Positions 1 to 12,800 of a DNA stretch of 64,000 nt are shown here, piece after piece. Each line of letters opens with the position of its first letter. The stretch's first letter is position 1. The notes under the pieces were generated by a model that was not told where the DNA came from, made no database searches, and worked only from the letters and a program-made list of their open reading frames with translations. Location of the stretch: NCBI GenBank assembly GCA_917880885.1, contig OU862910.1, positions 50,335,285 to 50,399,284 of the forward strand, given 5' to 3'. This DNA is from Limnephilus marmoratus (lineage: Eukaryota > Arthropoda > Insecta > Trichoptera > Limnephilidae). The position numbers were made by a program, and so were the translations under genes.

Positions 1-31
1 CAATGGAAGATGCTCTGAAGAACTAGCATCA

Positions 32-354
32 TTGATCCCTTCGGCACCGGTGCATAGTCGGGAAACACGCCAAACGCGTGCCCAACATTTGTACACGGTT
101 GACATTTGTCACATGAGAACGGGTCGTTTCTTCGACTCGTTCTTGTGTTCAACAGCTCGGCTGTGGAATGATTTGCCGGCCTCTGTGTTTCCTCCTTCCT
201 ACAACATGGGTCTCTTCAAGACCAATGTTCATTCCTTCCTCTCCTCAAAAAGACTCTCCACACAGCATCCCAGATGACATAGGCCCTGAGGGAAATTATT
301 TTCCTCAGGGCCTCCTGTGTGGAGTTAATGTAAAAAAAAAAAAAAAAAAAAAAA
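32..354 (+). mobile_element. 3' end of a non-LTR retrotransposon (RT C-terminus plus 3' tail)
   Basis: A short open frame (32-277) has the look of the extreme C-terminus of a LINE reverse transcriptase: a basic segment, then ARLWNDLPASVFP followed by an F-K-x-N-V-H-x-F-L pattern, which is the usual ending of jockey/CR1-type ORF2 proteins. It is followed by a 3' tail that folds as a nested hairpin (CTCCACACAG at about 258, inner GGCCCTGAGG/CCTCAGGGCC at 284-315, outer CTGTGTGGAG) and ends in a 21-A run. The same tail closes the SINE-like copies elsewhere in the window, so this LINE is the likely partner that mobilised them. The element is cut by the window edge or 5' truncated. The family assignment is inference from the C-terminal pattern. 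Confidence 0.6.
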
Positions 355-454
355 ATATTCTGAAATTCTCTAGCCACCCCCCCCCCCCATGACGAGATGA
401 GCCAATTTTATGAAGTCGAAATTACCGTTTTGAATTTCTCAAGTCAACTTTTAT

Positions 455-531
455 GGGGGGGGGGGGGTGACACTACGCCCCGGGGGGGGTGACTTCCGCC
501 CCGGGTGCCACCCATGCTAGCTACGCCACTG
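455..531. repeat. G-rich repeat end, possible non-autonomous hAT-like terminus
   Basis: A 13-G run is followed by CGCCCCGGGG-type GC-rich sequence and ends in CTACGCCACTG. On the minus strand this reads CAGTGGCGTAG..., a terminal motif common in non-autonomous hAT-like elements. Only one end is visible, so the class is a guess. It lies in the MTR4 intron at the left edge. Confidence 0.3.
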
Positions 532-829
532 CACTGTGTAGCTACCGCGACGCTACAGAGCCGTGGTACGGTTTCATGATGAGTAAGGCTGTTAATGTTT
601 CAATTTATTATGAATCAAAACAACCCATCACTTGAGTGGTTTATAAAGCTGAAGTGGACCGAAGTGGAATCGATGTTTAACGGGAATGTTTCAAATGTCA
701 AAAACAAAATAATGCTAATAGGTCATTTGATTACAATGTTATATTTGAATTTGTATGAAAAACTTCAACCTAAGGGCTGGATATTAGATGGGCAGGAGAC
801 CATCAATTAAAATAAAAGCGTTTACTTAC

Positions 830-3800
830 TTTTCTTCCGCCTTTTCAATCCTTTTAACGCACTGCGTAAAGACCTCATCGTCAATCTTCATGTCTTTGAT
901 GGGATTGAGGAGTGGCGGTCCATCGGGGAACCTTTTCTTCACTTCATTGATGGTCTTCAGGACAGCCTTGCGGTTGTCGGAGGGGCGCAGGTCCTTGGGG
1001 TAGTACACCCGCAGCGAGCTGAGCTGTGAGAGGAGAGTGTGCACCACGGGGACTATTTCCACGTCGCCTGTCTGGACAAAAGAGTTGGTTAATATCGGGA
1101 GTTGTTGGCCAAAATACAACATTGGTTTGTAATGACTTTACCTAAAAATGGTTCCATACGGTAAATATTGCGCACACGTTGCGTTAATATTACGCACATA
1201 TTTCCCCAACCTGTCCTTAGAAAAATACATAAACATCTCCTTCAAATATTAACCTGATCTACGCGGCTGTCGCATATGTGATTCATCGGCGGGTATACAC
1301 GTATGCTAATGTCGCGCATGTGATCTGTGAAGTTTCACTAAAACAAATACATTGTATCAAAATGTGCCTCATGATGGGAAAAATTGCGTTGAACAGCCGG
1401 CTTCGTAAAGGTTAAGCATGAACAAAGAAAACTATGTTACAAAATTGTTTTAACAGTACCTGGCCTTCTGGGCAAGGAGCGGGCACCATTTCGCCACTGT
1501 CGTCTGTCTTAACTTTGATCACGTGAAGCAGGACGTCCACTATGATGACACTGTCAGCCGTCAGGGGGTTGGAGCCATCTGCATTCTGCTCCGTCAGTCC
1601 TCCCTTGCTGTCGTCACCGGGATTCTTCATTCGGAAGTTGATGATAATGCCCCAGTCAAACTCCTGCATGTTCCTTTTAACCTGAAGTAAACAAAAGAAG
1701 TTAGCTAAGTAACCATCAGCCCGTTTCTCTGCAGAGAATGGACCGCCAAACAACTCAGTCTTGGCACACATTTTCCGCTTCATTATACATTGTCTCATGT
1801 ATAACCCTTCTGTTATTCTAACTCTAGACATGGTCCGACTAAAGTATCCGATTCACTTGATCGTCCCATTTCATTTTTCATATTTTACAAATATTTTAAC
1901 AATCAATCAAATTTAGTACCAACATAGTTATAATTATATGTATCTATAATTCTTGATTCAAAGTATTAGGCGAGTACTTCAAATAAGATGATTAATTTAA
2001 AGAGTTTCCAAAATTATATTTTGATTTAACAATCATTGTTTCGCAAAATATCATTCTCAAATTTTGACAGTTTTGCAAGAGTTTTTGTAATGATTAAAAA
2101 ACTTTTCAGATGTATTGTCATGTGGTTGTAATAATCCAGAAACCTTCGCGGAGGTTTAAAGAAGGTATTTTGAAAGTTTTAAACATTTCCTATGCTTAAT
2201 ATAGCATTACATAGACACCTCATGTGTATACTTATATATCCCCAAGCAAACATATTTTAATTTTTATATATTTAGATTTTTACATGAAACGAAAAAAAAA
2301 AGAGTTGATGATAACTAGTAGGTGGCTGGCGGAGGCAAAATGTATGGCGAGCGAAATGCTGAAATACGCTAAATCCAATTAATCTTTGTCTTTTCTAGTC
2401 TTTCCAATTAATCTTTTGTCTTTTCTAGCTACGGCTGTTGGCCCCATAAAACAAATTTTACCGATTAAATAACTATAATTTAATTGTTTTGCCTTTAATA
2501 ATGAGCGGCTCTGGAATCTTCGTTTTGCCACCGCCAGCCGCCTACTTATGATAACCTTTATAATAGTTAAGTATAATAGTTTAGTTTCCCAATACATTCT
2601 TTCTTTTTTTAAAAAAATTCACACCATTATCAAATAAATACTGCAGCTCAAATATAGTCTGTCAAAAAAGAATAGAAAATATAAAAACTTGAACTACTAA
2701 ATTTGTAGACTGGCAACACCAATTTAACTGTCAAATATTTTTTTGAAGTGCAATGACACTGAATGTATAGAACACAGTAAACCACATTTTAAAAAACATT
2801 TTTTCTTCATGCCATAAATTTGATTAAAAGGTGATTTATAAAGCGATTTGCTTTAATTTAATTTAACATAAATTTGAATTTAACAATAGATGGAAAGGAA
2901 GAATCACTAATGGTGAGTTTAGTAACACTACTTTTAGATCTGAATGAGTTAAATATATTCAGATCTAAAATTAGAGACATGATCTAAAGCCCAGGCTAGG
3001 TACTTTATCTAGTATTAAATAAATGTGAGCAATTTCTAAACTGTGCTTTATATTTTATTACATTATAGTTATTCTTCATTATGTTAACACAAAATTGCAA
3101 AGGTATAATAATAATATACCTATACGCAATTCTAATTTCGAGATCGGCGGGTATCTATATTGCAATGAAAAAATATTTTTTCCACTATTATGCCTTTTTA
3201 ATTTTTTGTAAAAATGTAGGTTACACAGCTTTACTTTAACACCATGAGTTATGTGTTTAGTATTGCCATTTGAACAACAGTGGCGCCCTCATATATTTTC
3301 TACTCTTAATTGACAAACTGTATATTTATGTACAATTAATTATTTAAGTACAAACTTATAAGTAATAACTAATAGCATTTACGTACACTCCCCTTCCATA
3401 CACAAGCAAATGCTTTAAATGGAAGGGTAGTAAAAAAAAAAAAAATACCTAAAAAAAAAATATATATATTTGTTGTAAAATTGTAATTATAATAAATGTT
3501 TCAATAAATAATTAAAAAAAAAAAAAAATACATTTGCCTAATAAAATATATATTATATTATTATAATTTTGGTTAGAAAAAACATATGATGAGCCATTTT
3601 TAAAAAGTTTTTAAGTTTATTCAAAATGATTTCAAATATTAAAATTTTAAAGCGTATTTCATCACATTTCAAAAACAGTTATTAATTTTCAGATGCGTTC
3701 AGAAATATTCCATTTTTTTGGATCTTATTACAAAGTGGAAATATTTTGACCTTCTGACAAAATAGGCCCAAGGCCTGAGGAGCTAAACTTACCCATTATG

Positions 3801-6800
3801 CTTAATCATAATGCATTATGCGTTATATGCCCCTTACAAAATGAAGTCAGTTAACCACTCGGACCCATAAGATTGTTTTAACGATAATATAACATTACCA
3901 GACATATGTTTGGGAGGCGGGTAAGGGTACCGTCACCCCGGTAACCATTTATTGGATAACCAACACCTATAAGTCACCCCAAGTGGTTCGCTACGTTCGG
4001 TGATTTAGCAGGGGTGCCTGGGATCATGGGATGAGGTTTGCCCAACTACCGCGCGCCGGATCGGGGGAGATTGGTTGAGGGAGACCTAACTTAGATCTCT
4101 CCAGCCGGACTCTCTCGATCCATCAGCTTGCACCGCAGTGGGAGGGATGGATTCATACGTCCGTCACTCCTGGAAACATTGACCCCCAGATTCTTATCCA
4201 CCCCTCTTACCTTTTTCCTTCCCAGAACTTCCCGCCATTCTTTTCTCTAAAAAGACCCTCCACACAGCATAAGATGACATAGGCCGAGGGAAATTGTTTT
4301 CCTCAGAGCCTCCTGTGTGGAGCTAATGCAAAAATAAAAAATATATGAATGACTTATGAGGCGTACCTAACTTATTAAATATAAAGAAAATTGCATATAT
4401 AAAGGAATTTATTAATAGAAGAGATAAAAATAAACAGGTTAACCTTGACTAATCTCCCGGGCTGGAGGAAAGGTTTAAGATACAGCGGATTAGTGATGAA
4501 GGACCGGAATTGTGCTCCGAGGGTGTCCAGATTTTGCCTAATGCTATAGTACAAGGCCACCGATTGCTCATTTGGAATAGATAGTTTGCTGCATTCTTCT
4601 TGTTTCTCCGTCACCTCTGGAATAAAATACACGACTTTTAGTAAATTCACCCGATCTAAGTTAAACAGGTTCTTTTATATAAAACACTAGCTTTTTCCCA
4701 CGGCTTCGCTCGCATGGTATTAGGAGATTCCCACTCAGCCTCCTTCACCTTCCCTCTCCCCACTCCACTCCCCCCATCAACCCCCCTCCCCCTCCACCCA
4801 TCCCTCCCCCCACTCCACTCTCCCATCAACCCCCTCCCCCCAGCCCCCACCACCCACTCCTCCCCCCTCCACCTTCCCTCTCCCCACTCCACTCATCCAT
4901 CATCCCCTCTCTCCCTCCCCCTCCTCCACCCACACCTCCCCCCACCTTCCTCCACCCCTTCCCTTTCCTTCCCTCCCCCCCTCAAACAACCCCACTCCGC
5001 CTCCTCCACCCCTTCCCCTTCCTTCTCTCCACCCCTCACCCATCCCACTCCGCCTCCTCCACCTTCCCTCACTCCATTCCCCCCATCAACCCCCTCGCCC
5101 TTTTTCCTCTCCCCATTCCACTCCCCCCCCATCAACCCTCTTCCCCCCACCCCCTACATCCTTCCCCTTCCTTCCCTCCCCTAACCCCCTCCCCCCACCC
5201 TCCTCCCATTCCCCTAACCCCCTCCCCCCACCCTCCTCCCATTCCCCTATCCCCTTCCACCAACATCCTCCCAACACCCCTCCCCACTCCCCCCTCCGCA
5301 TTCCACACATTCATTCCCGATACATTCAGTTTTCAAACTGCTCGCGTGCCACCTATTATAATTTTTTATACAAATTTCGTAATGCCAGAAGTCAATGGTA
5401 GTTTTATACAAAGTTACGAATAAAAAAAATGAATTATCCAATTTGGCGCAGTCGTTTGGGTTTATATATACATATATAATATATATATACATTTATATAT
5501 ATATACGTTTATATATATATATACATACATTTCGGTGATTCATTTTTAAGAGATAGTTATTAAGTACGATGCCAACAAAGTACTCTTTTTAGGGTGAATT
5601 GCCTGATTAAAAATTTAAAAAAAAAAAATTGTTTCCAAGGCGACAATTGGTTGACGTTTGCGATAAATCGATTTTGTTTTTGACATGATAAATAATTTCA
5701 TAACGCCAAAGATTATTCATAACGCCAGAGCTTACCAATATATATAGCCTATAGATCTCGCAAATAATGTAGCTTTATATTAGTGAAAGAATTTTTAAAG
5801 TCCATTCAGTAGTTTTTGTGTGAAAGAGTAACAAACATACATCCATACAAACTTTCACCTTTATAAGATTAATAAAAATAATAATAATAATTATTTTTAT
5901 TAATTACTTTCTATTGCGTTATTATTTTGGATTTGAGGACAAAATACCAAACCAAACTGAATAATATTTTTTTTATTCAAAAGGTATTGCAAATATCTTG
6001 TAACGATATTTGCTATTTTATTTATTTTTGCTTTGATGCGTCAAGTCTATTTGTTCGGTTTCCGGAACAACTCAAACAGGTCTCATAAAAATCGTTGTGT
6101 ATCCCTTACTATCTGTTAGAAATGTAATCTAAACGGCGATAGAAAGAGAAAATACCACACTTTATATTAAAATCTAACAGCAAAATAATTAAAATTTACA
6201 TACACCTTTATGAATCCAAAGTTTCCGATCGCAGTTGAAAAAAAATAACAAAACTTATGACTTATTTCTTCAAAGGGTCAAAATATATTAATAATAAAAT
6301 TAAAATAATGGAATATTTCTGAATGTATCGAAAAAGTAGAAACTGTTTTGAAAAGGTGATGAAATACGTTTTCAAGTTTTATAATTATAAATAAACATAT
6401 AACTTTTGAAATATAAAATTTTTGCATGCATGCATAAAAAAGGTTTAAAATTTGGCTCACCTTACGTTTTTTCTATCAGTAATACAAAGAAAAAAAAATA
6501 AAAACACAGACATAATTTATTAGGGAAATGTATTATAAACATTATCGTCAACTCACTTTTTTGTCGTTTTGTGTAAAAATAATGGATAAAAAATTATCAA
6601 AATTTCATAATTTTTCTAAAATTGCAGTCGAAAACTTTGGCTTCATAAAGGCGTACATTTTAATTTTTTTTTGTTAACTTTTACATTTTCTTTTTCTAAC
6701 ACCGTTTAAATGTATTTCTAACCATAAGACACAACAATTTCCAGAGACCTGTATGAGTTTTACAATTTACCGCCGCCCCGGGAACCATTTATTGGACAAC

Positions 6801-9800
6801 CAACACCCCTGCCACAGGTCACCCCAAGTGGTTCGCTACGTTTGGTGACTTAGCAGGGGTGCCCGGGTTCATGGGATGAGGTTTGTCAAGGTCTTGGTGG
6901 CGGATACGTTTGCCCAACCACTGCGTGGCGGGCTGGATCGGAGGAGACTGATTGAGGGAGGCCTTTTGATGTCTCCAGCCGGATTCTCCCGACCCTTCGC
7001 CTTGCACCGCAGTGTGAGGAATAGATTCATACGTCCGTCACTCCTGGCCACGCTGACCCCAGATTCCTACCCTCCCCTCATACCTTTTTCCTTCCCATAT
7101 CTTCTTCTCCTTCCTTTCCCTTAAAAAACCCTCCACACAGCATCCTCAAAGATGACACAAGCCCCTAGGGAAATTGGTTTCCTCGGTGCCTCCTGTGTGG
7201 AGCTAATGTAAAAAAAAAAGAAAAAAAAAGTTGTTCCAAAAAGAATTAACAAAGTGCAACTGTGTCGAAATCTCCATAGTGGGTTTTGCAACTCCACAAC
7301 TCAAATACTGACTTACTCTTGACTAGATCAGGAATGCTGGCTTGGTTCTGGAACTGGAAGAAACTTCTCTCCAGCATGTATTCCGGGTTGATCTCCTCCA
7401 CCCGGAGCAAGTTCAGGACCATGTTGTAGGTCAGGTGGAAAGCGGAGTTTATGGGATCCGCACTTCCCTGGACAATGTCCTTACCAACTGCAGGAGACAT
7501 CTTCTCATCGGCCATCAGGATAACGATTCCTTTATCGTCTAAACCTCTTCTTCCAGCTCTTCCAGACATCTGGATATATTCTCCCGACGTTATCTATAAT
7601 CAATTTAATCATTGCATTGAATCTAAATGAGGAAAACTGAGATGTGTTTCAATAATTATCAATTTGGAATGCGGGTATCATCTCCAACATCTCCGCCACA
7701 GGTCAAGTGGTTCGCTACATATGGTCAATAAGCCGGGTTCATGGGTTGAGGATTGTACAGTAGTGCGGAACGAAATTTTTTTTTTTCTAATTTTTATTTG
7801 GAATAGTTGTATTAAGTTGCCAATTGCCATCAATCACCCCAATTAAAAATATAAAAAATATCAGACAATGGTAAAAGCCCCCGCCAAGACATTGAACATT
7901 TACAAAAACGACAGTTTTGGGGCTATTTGCGCGGCCTACAAAACAGTACAGAATTTATTAAAATAGGTTTATTTTATTTAATGACGTATTTAAATATAGT
8001 TAACTAGCTGTTGCAATCAAATATTTCATTATTGGCACTGTGATAAAGGAGTAAAGTGCGGGACGAAGCGGGGGGCGGCACATGACAATATACGAAATGC
8101 AGTGTTTTGTTTAAAGGATAATTGTCTCAAAGTGAAGGGTCGCGCGTCAATTATATTCACGAGAACTTGTTGATAAACGTTTTTTAAGTGATTTAACATG
8201 ACTTCTACAAGACAAACGTTAAAATGTCCGATATTTGGTGAAAGTGCAGATTTGAAAGAGAATATCCTACCTACCTATGAAAATGTGATAGAATTCTATG
8301 AATGGGTTCGACAAGACTTAAAAGTAAGGAATAACACATCAAAAGAATCTACGTTTTTGGAAATTGCCAAAATAATTGGAACAAAAATTGAAGAATTGTG
8401 GATAAAATCTTCTATTACAATTATCACACACAAACGAGTCTTACAGTTACTAAAAAGTTATCACTCGAAAGTGTTATGAATTTGTAAGCTGTAGTTGTTT
8501 GAGGAAAAAAGTGCGAAAAGAGGAACAAATGTTTTTAGAAGACCAACACACTAACAGGCTAAAACTGTTTTAAAAGGATCAAAGAGGTTTAGAGTGATGG
8601 TATAAGAGGAACATATTTCGATTATAAAAGAACCAGGTTCTATTTATATTGGGTATGTGGTTCCAACATCGGGGAGTGCAAGAAATATTGAAGGAGCTTT
8701 CAACAGCTCTTTAACGACTGAAAAGATATCACTAGAGGGTTTAATGGTTGTTGGCTGTGATGGAACAAATACAAATACAGGAAAAGTGAGATGCGTGATT
8801 CGTCTTTTGGAAAACAGACTATCTCGACCATTGCAATGGATAATTTGTCTCTTACACGCCAATGTGTTACCATTGAGGCATTTGTTTACTTATTTGGATG
8901 GCCCTACCTACTGCAGGACCTAAATCATTTGCAGGTCAAATTGGTAAAGCATTAGAGATATGCGAGACGCTGCCGTTGGACAACTTTGAGAAGATAGAAG
9001 GTGAACTACCTTCACAAATATCCACAGATCTCAGTACAGACCAGAAATATGTATTTACAAGAAATTACTACTGCTGTCATAAACGGATCCTGCTCTTCTG
9101 ATTTATTACAGAGAAGCCCAGGTAATCTATCCCATGCGAGCTGGTTGACGAGAGCTAATCGTATACCACGTTTGAATATTTCTACGGAAAATCTACAACA
9201 AAATCTTGTGACTTAAGCAAATCATACGCTCCTGACTGGTTTGCTATCAAAACACATTCATCCTGCAAAGATGGTTCAAATCATTTATGAAAGCCAACTA
9301 GTTGTTAGCGATAGTGGACCCTGTTATAATTCGAAACACTTACTTTGCTCATCCAGAAAACTTGTTGTTGAGTATGATTCACGTAAGCACATTAGAGAAC
9401 TCGCTTCAAGATGCATTTTAAAGGCTCGTCAAGTTAATAAAAAATCTGTTTGGCGCATGTTTGAGGTGCCAAAAGTGGACTTAAATGCACGTTCTTACGT
9501 AGACATGATTGACTGGCAACAAAATATATACAAACCCCCAATACTGATGAATATTTCCGATAAGCAGTTACAAGATCTTATAGAAAATGGAGAAGATACA
9601 GTGGTGGAGTTTATGAGACTGCCTTGCCACACCCAGGCTGTGGAAAGATTTGTAACTGTTGTGAAAAAAGCAGCTCTAAGTGTATGCGACAAGACAAGAC
9701 AAGAGGGATTCATTAAATCTTAGCATCTCGAAAGCTCATACCAAGGTTTGAGACGAAAATGGATTTTTGTCATAAAAAATGATGTTATTCATACCTACAT

Positions 9801-12800
9801 AACTTTCTGAACCTGTATGTACTTTTGAAATAAATGATTTTATTGGTTAAAATCTACTTTTATTTTATCATTTAATTCATAAAATATTATATTTACTTAT
9901 TATTTTGTTTATAGGGTGGATAATACAAAACGTCTATAAAAACTTAAAAAATTAAATTTCAAGCCTATGGCGGGGGCTCAAGCTGTCGAGCTAGAACTTC
10001 CAAATTGAGGAGTGTTATTTACAATTATATAAAGCAACTTTTACCTTGTATTCCAATTCGAAATTCGAAAAAAAAAATTTTTTCATACAAAAGTGTTCCA
10101 CCCTATTGTACAGGTCGAGGTGGCGGATGCGTCTGCACACCTACTGATTACACCGACTGGTTAAGGAGATCTTTTCACCTCTCCAACGGGACTCTCTCGA
10201 CCCGCTCACCCAGTGGAAGGGATAGATTTATACATCCGTCACTCCTGGACACACAGACCCACAGATTCCAACGCCCCTGTAACAGACGTATCAAGCCTTT
10301 ACAAGACTGTAAAATAGAAGCACCGGTTTTGTGCACGCCTTCCACTAGCTCACGCTGATGATGGTGATTGTAGTAGGCTGGCCTCCCTACATCCAGTGGT
10401 ATGGCCCTGGATGCGCCTCGTTTCTGCCTGAGCGGTGCCTTGCAGTGCCCAGAGTCAGGGCCGACTGCAGCGGTAGGCACCGGGTTCTCGTTCAGGCAGA
10501 ACTTCGGCAGGAGGCAGCAGCTGGCGGCAGGTCGCAGACTTCCAGAGGTAGGTGTCTGGACCACTTGTAGAGTAAATAAAATACTTGTTTGAATGTTGAA
10601 GAATAACTGATTTATTATGAGAAATGGCCGGGTTTATATACCCGATTTCCGTGACAAAACCTGTCACGTGGTACATTTTTGTGGTGGGAGGTTTTACCTA
10701 GCCCTTTACCTATATAAGGTGTGCCTTTCTGTGGGCCACCCATTTTGGCAAACACTTGCTTGAAAGTGGTCGTCTAAAATTGGTTTCTTAAATTAATTAT
10801 ACAGGTTAGGTTAATGTATTTACAATGTTTTCCTTAAAACTAGAGTGGTTCTACGGATATTCTCTATCCGTAGAATTTTTGTTTGCTGAGTTTGGGTTGA
10901 TTTTAAGGAAGTTTGACTTTTTGTCGGTAGGTATTTGTTTTTTAACAAAGTGTTTGAATAGTTACAAAGAAGTTAATATTTTTCCCAGGTCCCCCGTAAG
11001 CTTGGCTATCGAAACCTTTTGGTTCCGTCGCTTTACGAGGTCCTGGGATTTTTAAAATGGAGAAAAAGTGAAATGATGCTAAAGTCTCGAAAATCTGCTC
11101 AAGTGCTGATAGCGCTGGCAGTTTAAGAGTTACAATGTTTATTTATGGCTCTATGGATGCCCCGTAGGACTCTGCACTGAAACGTCTTAGTTTCAGCGTC
11201 CTACGGGGTGTTTAAACGAAGTTATATTAAAATATGGTGTATTTTTGACCAATATAAAGGCCCTTAATAGGGACGCCCAAACTGGTTTTTTGGCTTTGTA
11301 GCCGGAGAAATAGCCCTGAAGGCGATGAAATAATAAGTTTAGGATGTCTCTTGGTGGCAACTTGGTATCCAAGTTTTTATTTGTGTCACCAGGGCATCTG
11401 TGTATTAAGAAAAAGACATTTAAAAATGGTAAAATGTGTTTTGAAAAAGATCGTTGCTGGCGGCACGGTATTATTGAACTTCGTGGCCAGGACGAAAAAG
11501 GCCCTTAAAAGGGCCGCCAAAAAAATAAAAGGCAATCTGCTTGGTGAAGCCGACTGCGAGCCAGTATAATAATGGCCCTTTTCAGGGCCATAACTAAAAA
11601 GGAGGCTAGTTAGCCTGGTTGCCTTTGGAGGCGTAAATAATCATAAATAAGTATTAATTGTTAAAATTATTAAAATTATAGGAGTCTAGAATGTCTCCCG
11701 GTGCAACTTGGCACGCAAGCTTTATTGGTTGCACCGGGGCATTGTACATAACTAGCAAATTATATTTTAACAATGAGGGAGAGCAACACGTCCGTTACAC
11801 TCCCCCCGTGCTGCTTGTCTGCACTAGTCATCAGGACGTGTCGAACGATGAGTAGGCGAAGCTGCATAGGCGGGAACAACAGGATCCCAGCGGGCTTCAC
11901 GGCAGGTCGGGTGTAGACTGCGGGGCTCGTCTGGATTCGGGCTGTCCTCTCTCGGCCATCTGCGGCGGGGGTGTCGTCCAGGACTCGGCCGTGTGGTCGG
12001 CTGATGTGGAGCATCATGGGGTCCATGACAGCCAGCAAATTTTTCCTTTTGCTGGGGTTGATTGGCTCCCCCCGTGTGAAGAGCGCCACTTCTTTGATGG
12101 TGGCATTGCTGGGGCAGGGCGGGCTCGTCTTCGCTGCGCCGATAACAGGTATCACGAATGTGGTAGTGATACTGCTGGGGCAGGGCGGGCTCGTCTTTGC
12201 TGCGGTAATGATGAGCACTACTGACGTGGTAGTGATACTGCTGGGGCAGGGCGGGCTCGTCTTCGCTGCGCCGATAACAGGTATCACGAATGTGGTAGTG
12301 ATACTGCTGGGGCAAGGCGGGCTCGTCTTCGCTGCGCCGATGAGGAAAACCACTGTTATGACAGCGGAATGTGGTTGGTCATCCATCTGGGCCAGTGCTA
12401 GGTATCTCTGTTCGCGCAGAGGTACGGATCCAGCAGATGCTCTCTGCTGATCGGCTGACTGTGCAGAGCTGGCTGTCCGGTGGAGCCCGGGTGAGGGCGG
12501 CCCGGGGCCAGAAGGTCCAGGTGGCAACAAATCCCACTGCTCCGGCAGCGGTGCGGATCCGGCAGGTGCTCTCTGCTGGTCGGCTGGCTGCCTCTGATAG
12601 AGCAGGGGTAGGGGCGGTCCGGGGCCAGAAGGTCCAGACGGCAATGAGTATAGCTGCTCCGGCAGTGGTGCGGATCCGGCAGGGTCCGGGGTCACGAAGC
12701 TGGCCCTTCTCGGGGCCGCAAAACTGGCCCTTCTTGGGGCCGCAAAACTGGCCCTTAATGGGGCCGCAGAACTGGCCCTTAATGGGGCCGCAAAACTGGC

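Larger units (their letters stand above)
4687..5868 (-). mobile_element. Non-autonomous Helitron (minus orientation)
   Basis: Read on the minus strand it begins A|TCTTATAAAGGTGAAAG at 5868 and ends with GCGAAGCCGTGG...AAAAGCTAG|T at 4687, the classic Helitron termini without target duplication. No Rep/helicase protein is present. The interior holds an extreme pyrimidine tract and a TA-rich tract. A related shorter copy in plus orientation is at 32251-32827, sharing the GTTTGAAAACTGAATGTA block and the G-rich segment beside it. Confidence 0.75.

Noticed and set aside
4714..5184. 156-aa proline/serine open frame
   Set aside because: Pure composition effect of the C-rich Helitron tract.
11351..11569. 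72-aa basic open frame present in both LTRs (also 16438-16656)
   Set aside because: Duplicated only because the LTR is duplicated; antisense to the element, and it overlaps structured hairpins.
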